NCBI RefSeq assembly: GCF_026651875.1
Contig: NZ_CP104067.1
Location: 2,170,001 to 2,234,000, forward strand
Direction of reading: 5' to 3'
Source of the DNA: Alicyclobacillus fastidiosus
GTDB lineage: Bacteria; Bacillota; Bacilli; Alicyclobacillales; Alicyclobacillaceae
DNA length: 64,000 nucleotides
Shown here: positions 34,514 to 42,430 of the stretch, piece after piece
Position numbering within the stretch: position 1 is the stretch's first letter
How the letters are laid out: every line of letters starts with the position of its first letter
Translations under genes and position numbers: made by a program
The notes under the pieces: generated by a model
Seen by the model: only the letters and a program-made list of their open reading frames with translations
Told to the model about the DNA's origin: nothing
The model's database searches: none

Positions 34514-35227
34514 ATGACTCAGAATTGGAATAATCCCGATACGGCGCGGCTTTGGGATACAAACGGCAATCGCCGAAATCCCATTCGTTTCGAACAGTTG
34601 GACATTCTTGTATCGATTTTGGAAAGCGCGTATGCCAAAGGTGCATGGATACTCGACCTTGGATATGGATCCGGCCAGGTTGAGAAACGGATCTTCGAAC
34701 GCATTCCTGACGCTGCAATCGTCGGAGTGGACAATTCCGAAGCGATGATGGAGTTGGCAAAGCAACGTCTGTCCGAATACACCAGCCGATTTGTGTCCAT
34801 TCGCCATGACTTGAGTGACATTGACACGCTTTCGCTGCCGAATCACAAATACCAGTTTGTCATCGCCATCCAATCGTTGCATCACCTTTCGAAAGCGCAG
34901 ATGCGCGCCGTCTATCAATACATATACCGGACGCTTGAGCCAGGCGGATTGTTTTTGTTACTCGACAGGTTACAGGTTGAGACAAAGGGGTTGTGGGAGG
35001 TCTACCACGCGGTCTGGACGCGCCAGGACGAGTTGTACGATTCGACGGTTGCCTCGCATGAAGGAGCTAGTTTCGAAGACCATCAGCGAATTGTGCTCGA
35101 TAGAGGGGATTATCCGGTGCTGCTGGATGAGCATCTCGAGTGGTTGCGCAACTTCGGATTTGAAGCGGCCTGTTTACACGCACATGGCCATCGAGCGTTA
35201 ATCGTCGGGCGTAAACCGTTGACGTAA
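34514..35227 (+). CDS. Class I SAM-dependent methyltransferase
   Basis: 237 residues. The SAM-binding motif I is WILDLGYGSGQVEKR (GxGxG, residues ~44-58), motif II VGVDNSEAMMELA, and a later FVIAIQSLHHLSKAQ with LEPGGLFLLLD. The catalytic target is not predictable; the fold is like UbiE/Trm-type small-molecule methyltransferases. GGTGGAGGG precedes the ATG. Single gene followed by a decayed ABC transporter. Confidence 0.85.
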   Translation: MTQNWNNPDTARLWDTNGNRRNPIRFEQLDILVSILESAYAKGAWILDLGYGSGQVEKRIFERIPDAAIVGVDNSEAMMELAKQRLSEYTSRFVSIRHDLSDIDTLSLPNHKYQFVIAIQSLHHLSKAQMRAVYQYIYRTLEPGGLFLLLDRLQVETKGLWEVYHAVWTRQDELYDSTVASHEGASFEDHQRIVLDRGDYPVLLDEHLEWLRNFGFEAACLHAHGHRALIVGRKPLT

Positions 35228-35280
35228 CGATTTCAGACGCAAAGCCCCGCCGGCGAAATGGGATCACCGTGTGTACGTAA

Positions 35281-35760
35281 GTCAAGAAGAGCGGGGAGTT
35301 GAAAATCGGTACGGAAGGTACGTACGCCCCGTTCACGTACCACAATAGTCAGGACCAATTGACCGGATTTGACGTGGAGCTTGCACAACAAGTGGCGAAG
35401 CAACTCGGCGTCAAGGCGAGCTTTGTCGAGACGCCTTGGGACGGGATGTTTGCGGGCCTCAACGACAAGCGATTTGACATGATAGCGAACGAAGTTGGCA
35501 TTACGTCCGATAGGAAAAAGTCGTTTTTGTTTTCCACTCCGTACATCCGATCCGCTTCGGTCATCATTGTCCGCGCGAACGACAACAAAATTCACTCGTT
35601 CAAAGACTTGCAAGGCGTGAGTGTCGCCCAGTCCTTAACGAGCAATTACTCTGCTGAAGCCGCGCAGGATGGCGCGAAGATCACGGCAGTGCAAGGCTTT
35701 AACGAAGCCATTCAACTCGTGAAGTCTGGCAGGGTTGAGGCGACGGTCAACGACAAGTTA
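35281..35760 (+). pseudogene. Amino-acid ABC transporter substrate-binding protein, truncated
   Basis: Reads GELKIGTEGTYAPFTYHNSQ, QLTGFDVELAQQVAKQLGV, then VQGFNEAIQLVKSGRVEATV, NDKLSF: family 3 (polar amino acid, TcyA-like) binding protein. The signal peptide is absent because an in-frame TAA lies just before, and the last third is missing. At about 35760 the sequence passes into a permease gene in another frame, so a deletion joined two genes. Confidence 0.82.
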
Positions 35761-35975
35761 TCGTTTCGTTTATCGGCCTCGTGAAGGACACCTCCCTCGC
35801 CGCCGTGATCACTGTTCCGGAACTGTTTCAGAAGGCGCAGGATATTGTGGGATCGACGTTCAAACCGTTCCCGGTGTATATCGGCGCGGCCATTGTGTGC
35901 CTGGCGTTTTGTACGGTGCTGGCCTGGCTACAACACACACTAGAACTCCGCCTGAGCCGCTACGTGGCGAGTTAG
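35760..35975 (+). pseudogene. Amino-acid ABC permease, C-terminal fragment
   Basis: Frame from the junction: FIGLVKDTSLAAVITVPELF, QKAQDIVGSTFKPFPVYIGA and a last helix ending [11 protein letters not shown]. This is the end of a His/Glu/Cys-type permease including the EAA-loop neighbour KDTSLA. About 70 percent of the gene is gone. It ends 22 bases before the ATPase remnant, as in the parent operon. Confidence 0.82.
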
Positions 35976-35997
35976 AGGAGTTAGAGGTGAATACTTC

Positions 35998-36483
35998 GTG
36001 ATTCAAGTGGAGGATTTACATAAACGATTCGGCGAACTAGAGGTGCTCAAGTGGCCGAAAGCGAAGGCGGTGGAACACGCGGCGAGAATGCTCTTCAAAG
36101 TCGGGCTACGAGACAAGAGTGACGCGTATCCTCACCAGTTGTCTGGGGGACAGCAGCAGCGCGTCGGGATCGCCCGAGCGATGGCCATGAATCCGTACGT
36201 GATTCTCTTCGATGAGCCGACATCGGCGCTGGACCCTGAACTCGTTGGGGAAGTTCTCGCCGTGATGCGCAGTCTGGCGCAAGAGGGAATGACGATGGTC
36301 GTCGTCACGCACGAAATGTCGTTTGCGCGCGAGGTTGCCGACAGAATTGTGTTTATGGATGGAGGGGTCATCGCGGCCACAGGTACACCGGATGAGATCT
36401 TTCATCAGGAGGGGAATCAGAGACTCAGTCAGTTTCTGGCGCGCATCGTCAATCCAGCTACCGTGCAGAACCCGTCGCCGTGA
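35998..36483 (+). pseudogene. Amino-acid ABC ATPase lacking the Walker A domain
   Basis: 161 codons, GTG start. The first 18 residues ([17 protein letters not shown]) jump directly to [19 protein letters not shown], so the Walker A P-loop, Q-loop and about 80 residues are missing in frame. LSGGQQQR signature, Walker [15 protein letters not shown] and the H-loop VVVTHE remain. VLK occurs at the joint and is also the expected residue run just before WPKAKA in relatives, which suggests deletion between short direct repeats. It cannot hydrolyse ATP. Confidence 0.85.
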
Positions 36484-36500
36484 CGAGGTGCATGTGTTTT

Positions 36501-36537
36501 CCAGGAGGGGGGCCAGGTCGGTGGCTCTCCTCTTTTG
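36501..36537 (+). terminator. Possible terminator after ABC remnant
   Basis: Imperfect stem AGGAG...GGCCA / TGGCTCTCCT followed by CTTTTG, 18 bases beyond the ATPase stop. Confidence 0.45.
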
Positions 36538-36671
36538 TCGTGCGGTGGCCTATTTTCTTCTCGCCGTCTGTCCAGAATTGGATTTTCATCTCGGCTGGTT
36601 GGCCGACATACAATGTTCTGTGGTTGTCTTCTACGATCGACATCGTATGTCGGAAGACTGGGGGTTTCAAG

Positions 36672-37202
36672 ATGGCAAGATTTCTGGCGAACAAGAGAAG
36701 GAAGCCAGCCATCCGCATCTGGTTGCTGCTCTTGTGCCTACCAATTCTCGTCGTCTGTTGTGTGGAATTGTATAAATTCGTGATTCCATTTAACTCCGTC
36801 AACCCGCTGTGGAAAGACGTTACCGTTGGGGAGACCGTAATTGATGACTGGCAGTATGAAGGGTACGATGAAGAAGGTTATTTACGGTTCTATAACCACG
36901 GACAAACACATTTGCTGCCGCCAAGTGACCACCTGCTCGCGCTCGATGGTCAGTTTGTCGTCATTGAGGAATCCTCACCGAATTCGCTTACGTTCGCGCC
37001 GAGATTGTACCGAGCCATTCCCATCCGCTGGGACCTCGCGATTGTCGGCGTCGTCGCGCTGGTCATCCTCGCGGGCTGGTTCTACCTGAGAAAGCGGCTG
37101 AAATCAGCGAAACATAGCCTAGTTAGAGGGTTTGGGACAAAGAGCGCAGGGTTTAGACCGCACAAACGCAAGCGGGGGCGTTCAAAGCATACGAGGCGAT
37201 GA
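36672..37202 (+). CDS. Hypothetical protein with two membrane helices
   Basis: 176 residues. TM1 is about residues 14-33 (WLLLLCLPILVVCCVELYKF), a ~75-residue acidic external part follows (WQYEGYDEEGYLRFYNHG), then TM2 at about 118-138 (LAIVGVVALVILAGWFYL) and a very basic tail (PHKRKRGRSKHTRR). A start at ATG 36672 after GGGGG is preferred because the frame upstream crosses a terminator. No family recognised; the basic tail suggests contact with membrane lipids or nucleic acid. Confidence 0.65.
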   Translation: MARFLANKRRKPAIRIWLLLLCLPILVVCCVELYKFVIPFNSVNPLWKDVTVGETVIDDWQYEGYDEEGYLRFYNHGQTHLLPPSDHLLALDGQFVVIEESSPNSLTFAPRLYRAIPIRWDLAIVGVVALVILAGWFYLRKRLKSAKHSLVRGFGTKSAGFRPHKRKRGRSKHTRR

Positions 37203-37301
37203 TTCCTTGCAAATCTGGCGACACTCGACGAGCAAGACGTGCTTGCGTCGGAGAGCGCGAAGTCGACGTCTATTGACGGAGCGGGAGAGGATCAAACGCG
37301 G

Positions 37302-37658
37302 ATGAATCCCTTTACTTTTCGCGTCGTACAAATCATTCAGAACATCCCCGAAGGGAAGGTCATGACGTACGGGCAAATCGCAAGACTCGCCGGGAGTCCA
37401 AGAGGCGCAAGGCAGGTGGTTCGAGTGCTTCACTCGATGAGCAAATCGTACAAATTGCCTTGGCATCGTGTGATCAATTCAAAAGGACAACTAGGTCTAA
37501 AAGATGAGTCGTATATGGTTCAGAAGCTGTCATTGGAGATGGAAGGCGTGCAATTCACGAGTGGACATTGTATTGATCTGGAACGGTATCAGTTCGATCC
37601 AGACGCGACGAACATGGACGATGGCCACCCACCTGATTTTAGAAGGGATAGGGCATAG
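37302..37658 (+). CDS. Alkyltransferase-like protein (MGMT family)
   Basis: 118 residues starting MNPFTFRVVQIIQNIPEGKV. The HTH GQIARLAGSPRGARQVVRVL and the DNA-binding/active-site loop KLPWHRVINSKGQLGL are clear. In O6-methylguanine methyltransferase the loop is PCHRV; here Trp replaces the acceptor Cys. As in Atl1/eAtl proteins, it should therefore flag alkylated guanine for nucleotide-excision repair instead of repairing it. The start is inferred; GGGAGAGG lies 14 bases upstream. Confidence 0.88.
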   Translation: MNPFTFRVVQIIQNIPEGKVMTYGQIARLAGSPRGARQVVRVLHSMSKSYKLPWHRVINSKGQLGLKDESYMVQKLSLEMEGVQFTSGHCIDLERYQFDPDATNMDDGHPPDFRRDRA

Positions 37659-37841
37659 AGCCGAACGCCAAATGACTGGCACAGAAGCCAGCGAATTGCA
37701 AATACCCCTCTAAGTGGGCTTGTCAGATCGATGGACACACGCACCCGGCCATAGGAAGACGGGAGCGGGAGCGTTCTTGCGACAACTTCGTCGCAGGTAT
37801 GCAACCTCGCTATCACGAAGTCTATTGAGTACGTTTAAACC

Positions 37842-37988
37842 TTACTTTTTCTTGGCGGCCTTCGAACGGATTCCGCTTCCGATCCCAGACAGTTGCGTTT
37901 TTACGCCTAACTTGTTGGCTGCCTCTTCTGCGCTCAGACCCTGCGCCTGAAGTTTTCGCATTTGCGTCGCCATCTTGTAAATCAGCAT
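37842..37988 (-). CDS. Small basic protein, 48 residues, HTH-like
   Basis: Minus-strand ATG 37988 follows a strong AAGGAGGTGA. The product reads MLIYKMATQMRKLQAQGLS, then AEEAANKLGVKTQLSGIG, and ends SKAAKKK. The GLSAEEAANKLGVK part looks like the first two helices of a helix-turn-helix. The strong ribosome site, clean stop and codon pattern support a genuine small gene; function unknown. Confidence 0.65.
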   Translation of the reverse strand: MLIYKMATQMRKLQAQGLSAEEAANKLGVKTQLSGIGSGIRSKAAKKK

Positions 37989-38019
37989 GCAACGTCACCT
38001 CCTTGACTTCAATATACAT

Positions 38020-38211
38020 CGCTTAGTGCATGATTCATGTAGATAAATGGTGCAGGTTATGTAGCGAAATTGTGACGGAATCAGAATTGCCAGATAACGG
38101 CGTGCACGTACGTCAGAAGTCTTGTTATGAAGAATTCCTCGAGAAGAGTTCGAACTGTGTCCGATCACGCTCTGAAGAATCTGCGTTGGCTCGCACCGAT
38201 AGGTGAACTTG
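38020..38211. other. Gene-free stretch
   Basis: Upstream region of the small gene on the minus strand; the 77-codon plus frame across it has no ribosome site or recognisable motif. Confidence 0.35.
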
Positions 38212-38310
38212 AGGCACGGATCTTCGTGCCTTGCGGCGAGGTGAGGGGTCACGCCGCCACTAAGGCGAAGAAGGGGAGCGGGCAAGTCTGTCGATTCGGC
38301 TTATGCCCGC
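38212..38310. repeat. Three consecutive GC-rich hairpins
   Basis: AGGCACG/CGTGCCT (38212-38231), GCGGCG/CGCCGC (38233-38257) and GCGGGCA/TGCCCGC (38278-38310). The third lies 40 bases past the sugar-porter stop on the minus strand and may terminate it. The series could also be a structured RNA; it matched no riboswitch class I know. Confidence 0.5.
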
Positions 38311-38349
38311 AATGTGTGGCGCAGGGAATGGCAGGTGAATGGTCGATGA

Positions 38350-39729
38350 TCAACTCGTGAACGTCGGCTCATTTGCGGCGCTCCAACTCTGTTCGATTTG
38401 TTCCAATGACTTTCCTTTGGTCTCTGGCACCACCCACAAGGTGAAGCAGAAGGAAAACGCGGACATCAGACAGAACACCCAGAACGTCGTCGCGGCTCCA
38501 GCGCCGTTCAGGAGAATTGGGAACATCTGTGAAACTAGGTAGTCAGCTGCCCACAGGGCCACGGAAGCCACTGCTGTGGCTCGACCGCGGACGCGTGTGG
38601 GGAAGATCTCCGCGATGATCAGCCAGACAATTGGGCCAAAGGAGACGGCGAACGCCGCCACAAACAATAAAATGAGAATCAGTACGAGCGTGCCGGTGTG
38701 TCCTGAGTGAAACGCGTAGCCAATGATGAAGAGGCTGATGGCCATCACCGCTGAACCGATCAGCAAGAGGACCTTACGCCCCACTTTGTCGATGAGCCAC
38801 AACGAGACGAGCGTAAAGACGAGATTGACTAGACCGACGATAATCGTTTCTGTCATGGTTGAGTTGGTTCCGGCACCCGTTTGTTTAAAGATCTCCGGAG
38901 CGTAGTACATGATGGCGTTGATACCCGTTACTTGCTGCAGGATTGCGATGATGACACCGACGAGAAGTGCAATTCGAAAGCCAGGTTTGAAAAGATGCGC
39001 GATGGTTCCAGTCTCCGCTTTCAGAGAGTGCCGGATTTCGGCAATTTCAGCCATGGCGGCTTCAGTTCCGTTTACCCGTTGGAGAATGCGTTGTGCAACC
39101 TCCGACTTTCCTTGTTTTTCAAGCCATCTCGGGCTTTCTGGCACGGTGAATAAGAGCGCCATGAAGATGATGCCGGGGACGACGCCGAGGCCAAACATCC
39201 AGCGCCAGCCGGTATTCACATCCCAAGTATGGGTACCCGCGTTGACGACCATTCGATTGACGAAATAAATGGCTGAAATCCCGATGACGACAGCTAGTTG
39301 GTTGAGAGAAACCAACCGCCCACGGTGTTTTGTCGGGGCAATCTCCGCAATATATAAAGGAACGAGGGTCGAGGAGACCCCAATGCCGACCCCGCCGATG
39401 ATTCGCGCCACGACGAATTCGGCGATGGTGGAAGCCAGCGCAGAGCCGACGGACCCAATTGAAAACAGGATGGCCGCTGCGACGAGCATTTTTTTGCGCC
39501 CAAATCGATCGCTAAGCGTACCAGCGAAGCCAGCCCCGATAATGGCACCGACCATCAAGCAGGATACAGCCCAGCCAATCATCCCCGGACCAAGGTCAAA
39601 TTTTACTTGCATAAATGGAGTTGCACCTGAAATCACTGCAGTGTCGTACCCGAACAACAAACCGCCGATGGCGGCTACAACCGACACTAACGTGACAAAG
39701 CCAACGCTGGCTTTTTGCGGAGAACTCAT
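38350..39729 (-). CDS. MFS sugar porter, copy 1
   Basis: 459 residues, 12 helices, XylE/AraE/IolT-type sugar/H+ symporter. Motifs are GGLLFGYDTAVISGA in TM1, DRFGRKKML in loop 2-3, the PESPRWLEKQGK signature after TM6, QQVTGINAIMYYAP in TM7, and PETKGKSLEQIE at the end. The start is ATG 39729 after AAGGAGATG. It is a close paralogue of the protein at 52770-54158; both begin with the same GFVTLVSVVAAIGGLLFGYD. Sugar specificity unknown (pentose, hexose or inositol). Confidence 0.92.
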   Translation of the reverse strand: MSSPQKASVGFVTLVSVVAAIGGLLFGYDTAVISGATPFMQVKFDLGPGMIGWAVSCLMVGAIIGAGFAGTLSDRFGRKKMLVAAAILFSIGSVGSALASTIAEFVVARIIGGVGIGVSSTLVPLYIAEIAPTKHRGRLVSLNQLAVVIGISAIYFVNRMVVNAGTHTWDVNTGWRWMFGLGVVPGIIFMALLFTVPESPRWLEKQGKSEVAQRILQRVNGTEAAMAEIAEIRHSLKAETGTIAHLFKPGFRIALLVGVIIAILQQVTGINAIMYYAPEIFKQTGAGTNSTMTETIIVGLVNLVFTLVSLWLIDKVGRKVLLLIGSAVMAISLFIIGYAFHSGHTGTLVLILILLFVAAFAVSFGPIVWLIIAEIFPTRVRGRATAVASVALWAADYLVSQMFPILLNGAGAATTFWVFCLMSAFSFCFTLWVVPETKGKSLEQIEQSWSAANEPTFTS

Positions 39730-40249
39730 ATCAACATCTCCTTGTCTGACTAAGATGCGAAACCGACGAACAAAAACCCCTATCGAAAGGGGGGACAATC
39801 CATTATGACTTTTTGTGCTCATATGTGCAAACTTATGAGAGATTACCGAGTCAAACTTTTCATATATTTGACGTTTTGTGATTGTTTGACGATCCGTGCG
39901 CAGAGAAGTGGACAACATTGTGGGGATGGTGGATTCATGAGGAACATGATCCGCGGTCGCATGCGAGAGCGCGTACTTGGAATATTAGCAGAACCGGATG
40001 TACGGCTGATGGGACAGATGAAAAATGGTTCCGGAATGGGGGCAGTGGTCAGATGTGCTCCTCTCTTGGAAATGTGTGGTGTACACGGAACGTTGATGGA
40101 CGTTGCTTCAGAGTCTTACAATAAATTCATAACCTACTCGTCCTCAGACATGTTTGAACCCCATGGCCTCGTACCGTCGGTTCCGTCGGTACGAGACATT
40201 TTTATTTCCGTGCCTGGGTGAGAGACAACTGAAATGCGGGGGATTCGGC
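39730..40249. other. Intergenic region between sugar porter and MarR gene
   Basis: About 520 bases. It should hold the promoter of the sugar porter. Frames in 39805-40221 show no motif or ribosome site. A terminator-like hairpin is at 40168-40204. Confidence 0.4.
40168..40204 (+). terminator. Terminator-like hairpin before MarR gene
   Basis: CTCGTACCG / CGGTACGAG with a 10-base loop, then ACATTTTTATTT. A good intrinsic terminator on the plus strand although no gene precedes it; either it ends an unseen short transcript or it is a leader attenuator of the marR-lrgAB unit. Confidence 0.65.
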
Positions 40250-40684
40250 GTGGATGCAGAACAAGATGAAATCGGGCAAATTGAATACCAAGTGGCCATC
40301 CTAATTCGCAGAGCGATGGCGTTTAGTACTCTGTACAAACAATTGGGCGCGATTGACAGACCCGGGTATCTGCTCTTGCGCCAGCTAAACGAGTCAGGTG
40401 TCGTGGGTCTGAAGGAACTGGCTGATGAGCACCATTTGGATCGATCGACCATCAGTCGGCAGATTGCCGCTTTGGAACTCAAGGGACTCGTCAGGCGAAT
40501 TCCGGACCCAATCGACGGGCGGATGAGTTTGTTTGACATCACCAAAGCGGGACTCGAGCAACTAAATAAAACGAAACAAATTCGACACGATAGATATGCA
40601 GCGTTGTTAAAGCTTTGGTCGGACGAGGACCTGGTGAAATTCGGTGAATTGTTGGCGCTGCTCAATCGAACGTTTATCGACTGA
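40250..40684 (+). CDS. MarR-family transcriptional regulator
   Basis: 144 residues. The winged helix reads GYLLLRQLNESGVVGLKELA, EHHLDRSTISRQIAALELKG and the wing RRIPDPIDGRMSLFDITKAG. GTG 40250 has GGGGGATT upstream; the open frame before it crosses the terminator. It lies 28 bases ahead of the lrgA-like gene, so it probably autoregulates and controls the LrgAB pair. Confidence 0.88.
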   Translation: MDAEQDEIGQIEYQVAILIRRAMAFSTLYKQLGAIDRPGYLLLRQLNESGVVGLKELADEHHLDRSTISRQIAALELKGLVRRIPDPIDGRMSLFDITKAGLEQLNKTKQIRHDRYAALLKLWSDEDLVKFGELLALLNRTFID

Positions 40685-40712
40685 TGAACTAAATAGAAAC
40701 AGGTGGGCATGG

Positions 40713-41078
40713 ATGAAACAAATATACGCGATTTGCATACTGGTCCTTTTATCGCTCACCGGCGATGTCGTGACGATGCTCACACACTTGAGTGTGCCAG
40801 GCAGTATCATCGGGTTGGTCCTTTTGTGGGTGTTGCTGCAATGTCGGGTGATTCCCGTGCACTGGGTGGAACCGGGATCGAGAATCCTATTGTCGCAGAT
40901 GCTGTTATTTTTTGTACCCTCTGCAGTCGGGGTCATTCAGTATCTTCCCTTGTTGAAAACGGAGGGGTTGCAACTGGTATTGGTCATCGCCTTGAGCACC
41001 ATCGCCGTGATGATTGTCAGTGGTGGAATGACTGAACTACTGGTCTCGATCAAACGGAGGATGCGCCATGGCCATTGA
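40713..41078 (+). CDS. lrgA: CidA/LrgA-family membrane protein
   Basis: 121 residues with four helices: KQIYAICILVLLSLTGDVV, the conserved LSVPGSIIGLVLLWVLL, SQMLLFFVPSAVGVIQY and LVLVIALSTIAVMIVSG. Holin-like LrgA/CidA proteins act with LrgB on murein hydrolase export, or in pyruvate transport as shown for PftAB of Bacillus. AGGTGGG precedes the ATG; it overlaps lrgB by 11 bases. Confidence 0.9.
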   Translation: MKQIYAICILVLLSLTGDVVTMLTHLSVPGSIIGLVLLWVLLQCRVIPVHWVEPGSRILLSQMLLFFVPSAVGVIQYLPLLKTEGLQLVLVIALSTIAVMIVSGGMTELLVSIKRRMRHGH

Positions 41079-41745
41079 GATCATCAGCTTCTTCCTGACT
41101 GTGTTTTTCTTTGTGCTGTGTCGATGGATCTACAAGCAGGCGAAGTTTGACTTATTAACACCGATTTTAACGACGCCGATTCTCTTGGTGCTCGTGTTGC
41201 TCGTGGCACACATCCCGTATGGAAGCTACCGGGCGGGCACTTCCATCATCACTTATTTTCTGCAACCGGCCACCGTGGCGTTCGCGGTGCCTTTGTACCA
41301 GAACTTCCAGTTACTGAGGAAAAACGTTGTCGAGATGGTGGTCAGTATTTGCTCTGGCGTGGTGATCGCTATTGTAGCCGCATTTTTCATGGGAAAAGTG
41401 CTTCACCTCAATCTGACGCTGATCAAGAGCATGGTCCCCAAGAGTATCACGACGCCGATCGCCATGGACGTGTCGACCGCGATTGGGGGGAATCCTACGT
41501 TAACTGCGGTGTTCGTCATCATTACGGCACTCACCGGGATCACCATCGGCCCAGTTGTCATTCGCCTGTTGCGAGTGCGAACGCCGATCGCCAAAGGCGT
41601 TTTATTTGGCACGAGTGCACACTCCGCTGGCACGAGCAAAGCGTTTGAGTACGGCGAAGTGGAGGGTGCGATGAGCAGTATCTCCATGATTATCTCCGCC
41701 ATTGTCACGTTGTTTATCGCACCCTATTTGGTTCCAGCTCTGTAG
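41068..41745 (+). CDS. lrgB: LrgB/CidB-family membrane protein
   Basis: 225 residues, multi-helix partner of LrgA. Typical segments are LQPATVAFAVPLYQNF, PKSITTPIAMDVSTAIGG (the conserved STTPIA-type motif), FGTSAHSAGTSKAFEYGEVE and the last helix ISAIVTLFIAPYLVPAL. Translationally coupled to lrgA. Control by a linked MarR protein instead of LytTR (LytR) or LysR (CidR) is unusual for this pair. Confidence 0.92.
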   Translation: MAIEIISFFLTVFFFVLCRWIYKQAKFDLLTPILTTPILLVLVLLVAHIPYGSYRAGTSIITYFLQPATVAFAVPLYQNFQLLRKNVVEMVVSICSGVVIAIVAAFFMGKVLHLNLTLIKSMVPKSITTPIAMDVSTAIGGNPTLTAVFVIITALTGITIGPVVIRLLRVRTPIAKGVLFGTSAHSAGTSKAFEYGEVEGAMSSISMIISAIVTLFIAPYLVPAL

Positions 41746-41796
41746 ACGACCGGTCACCTTGGCGGGTTGGCGCGCGGTGAGCGCGGCTGAAACACG

Positions 41797-42312
41797 CTAC
41801 ACGAAATAGCCCATCCGTCGATATGTTCGGTCGCTGCTCGGCGAAAATCTTAGGGCTTTCCAGAGGCTTTCCGCGCCTTCCTCTGGAATACAGGCCACCC
41901 AGCCGTGAAAGCCTTCTTCTAAGCTCCTGTCGATGGCTAGTTCCACTAGTTGTTCACAGACGCGCGCATCGTGCTCGAAGTTCGGGTGGACGGCAATGTG
42001 GTCGATGAAGAAACAGCGCCTAGCCCGTGCGATTCCCCCCTGTAGCACCCCAATAACCACTCCCTGGCGTGTGTGCACGCAAACCTCTGGATAGGGAACA
42101 AGACCGACCTGTGCACTCCACACTTCAAATTGGATGAGACCGAGCGATGACGTGTCGTACCCTCGAATTGGGTTCCATTGACGGTGGACGGCTGCGAGGC
42201 GGCGCCGCATGGTTTTGCGGGGTAGCCACTCGCCCGCGCCCTGGCTAGGAGAAGTGCCCCAGGACGTTCCATCGATTGGCAAACTGGTGACTGTGCAACT
42301 TGGTTCGGCCAT
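41797..42312 (-). CDS. GNAT-like N-acetyltransferase domain protein
   Basis: 171 residues. The C-terminal half has a GNAT-like core: GVVIGVLQGGIARARRCFFI, then DHIAVHPNFEHDARVCEQLV (strand 4 and the acetyl-CoA loop, though without a clean QxxGxG), then EEGFHGWVACIP and a final LWKALRF. ATG 42312 follows AAGGGGCG. Substrate unknown. Divergent from the LysR remnant. Confidence 0.7.
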   Translation of the reverse strand: MAEPSCTVTSLPIDGTSWGTSPSQGAGEWLPRKTMRRRLAAVHRQWNPIRGYDTSSLGLIQFEVWSAQVGLVPYPEVCVHTRQGVVIGVLQGGIARARRCFFIDHIAVHPNFEHDARVCEQLVELAIDRSLEEGFHGWVACIPEEGAESLWKALRFSPSSDRTYRRMGYFV

Positions 42313-42430
42313 GTACAACGCCCCTTCACAATACTCTCTCGATCTCTAGCGTACACGGATGTTAGTATCGTGACATACGATGGTTTTGATGATATCAATC
42401 GATGAAACCGATTGGATGGTGTGGCGAGCG

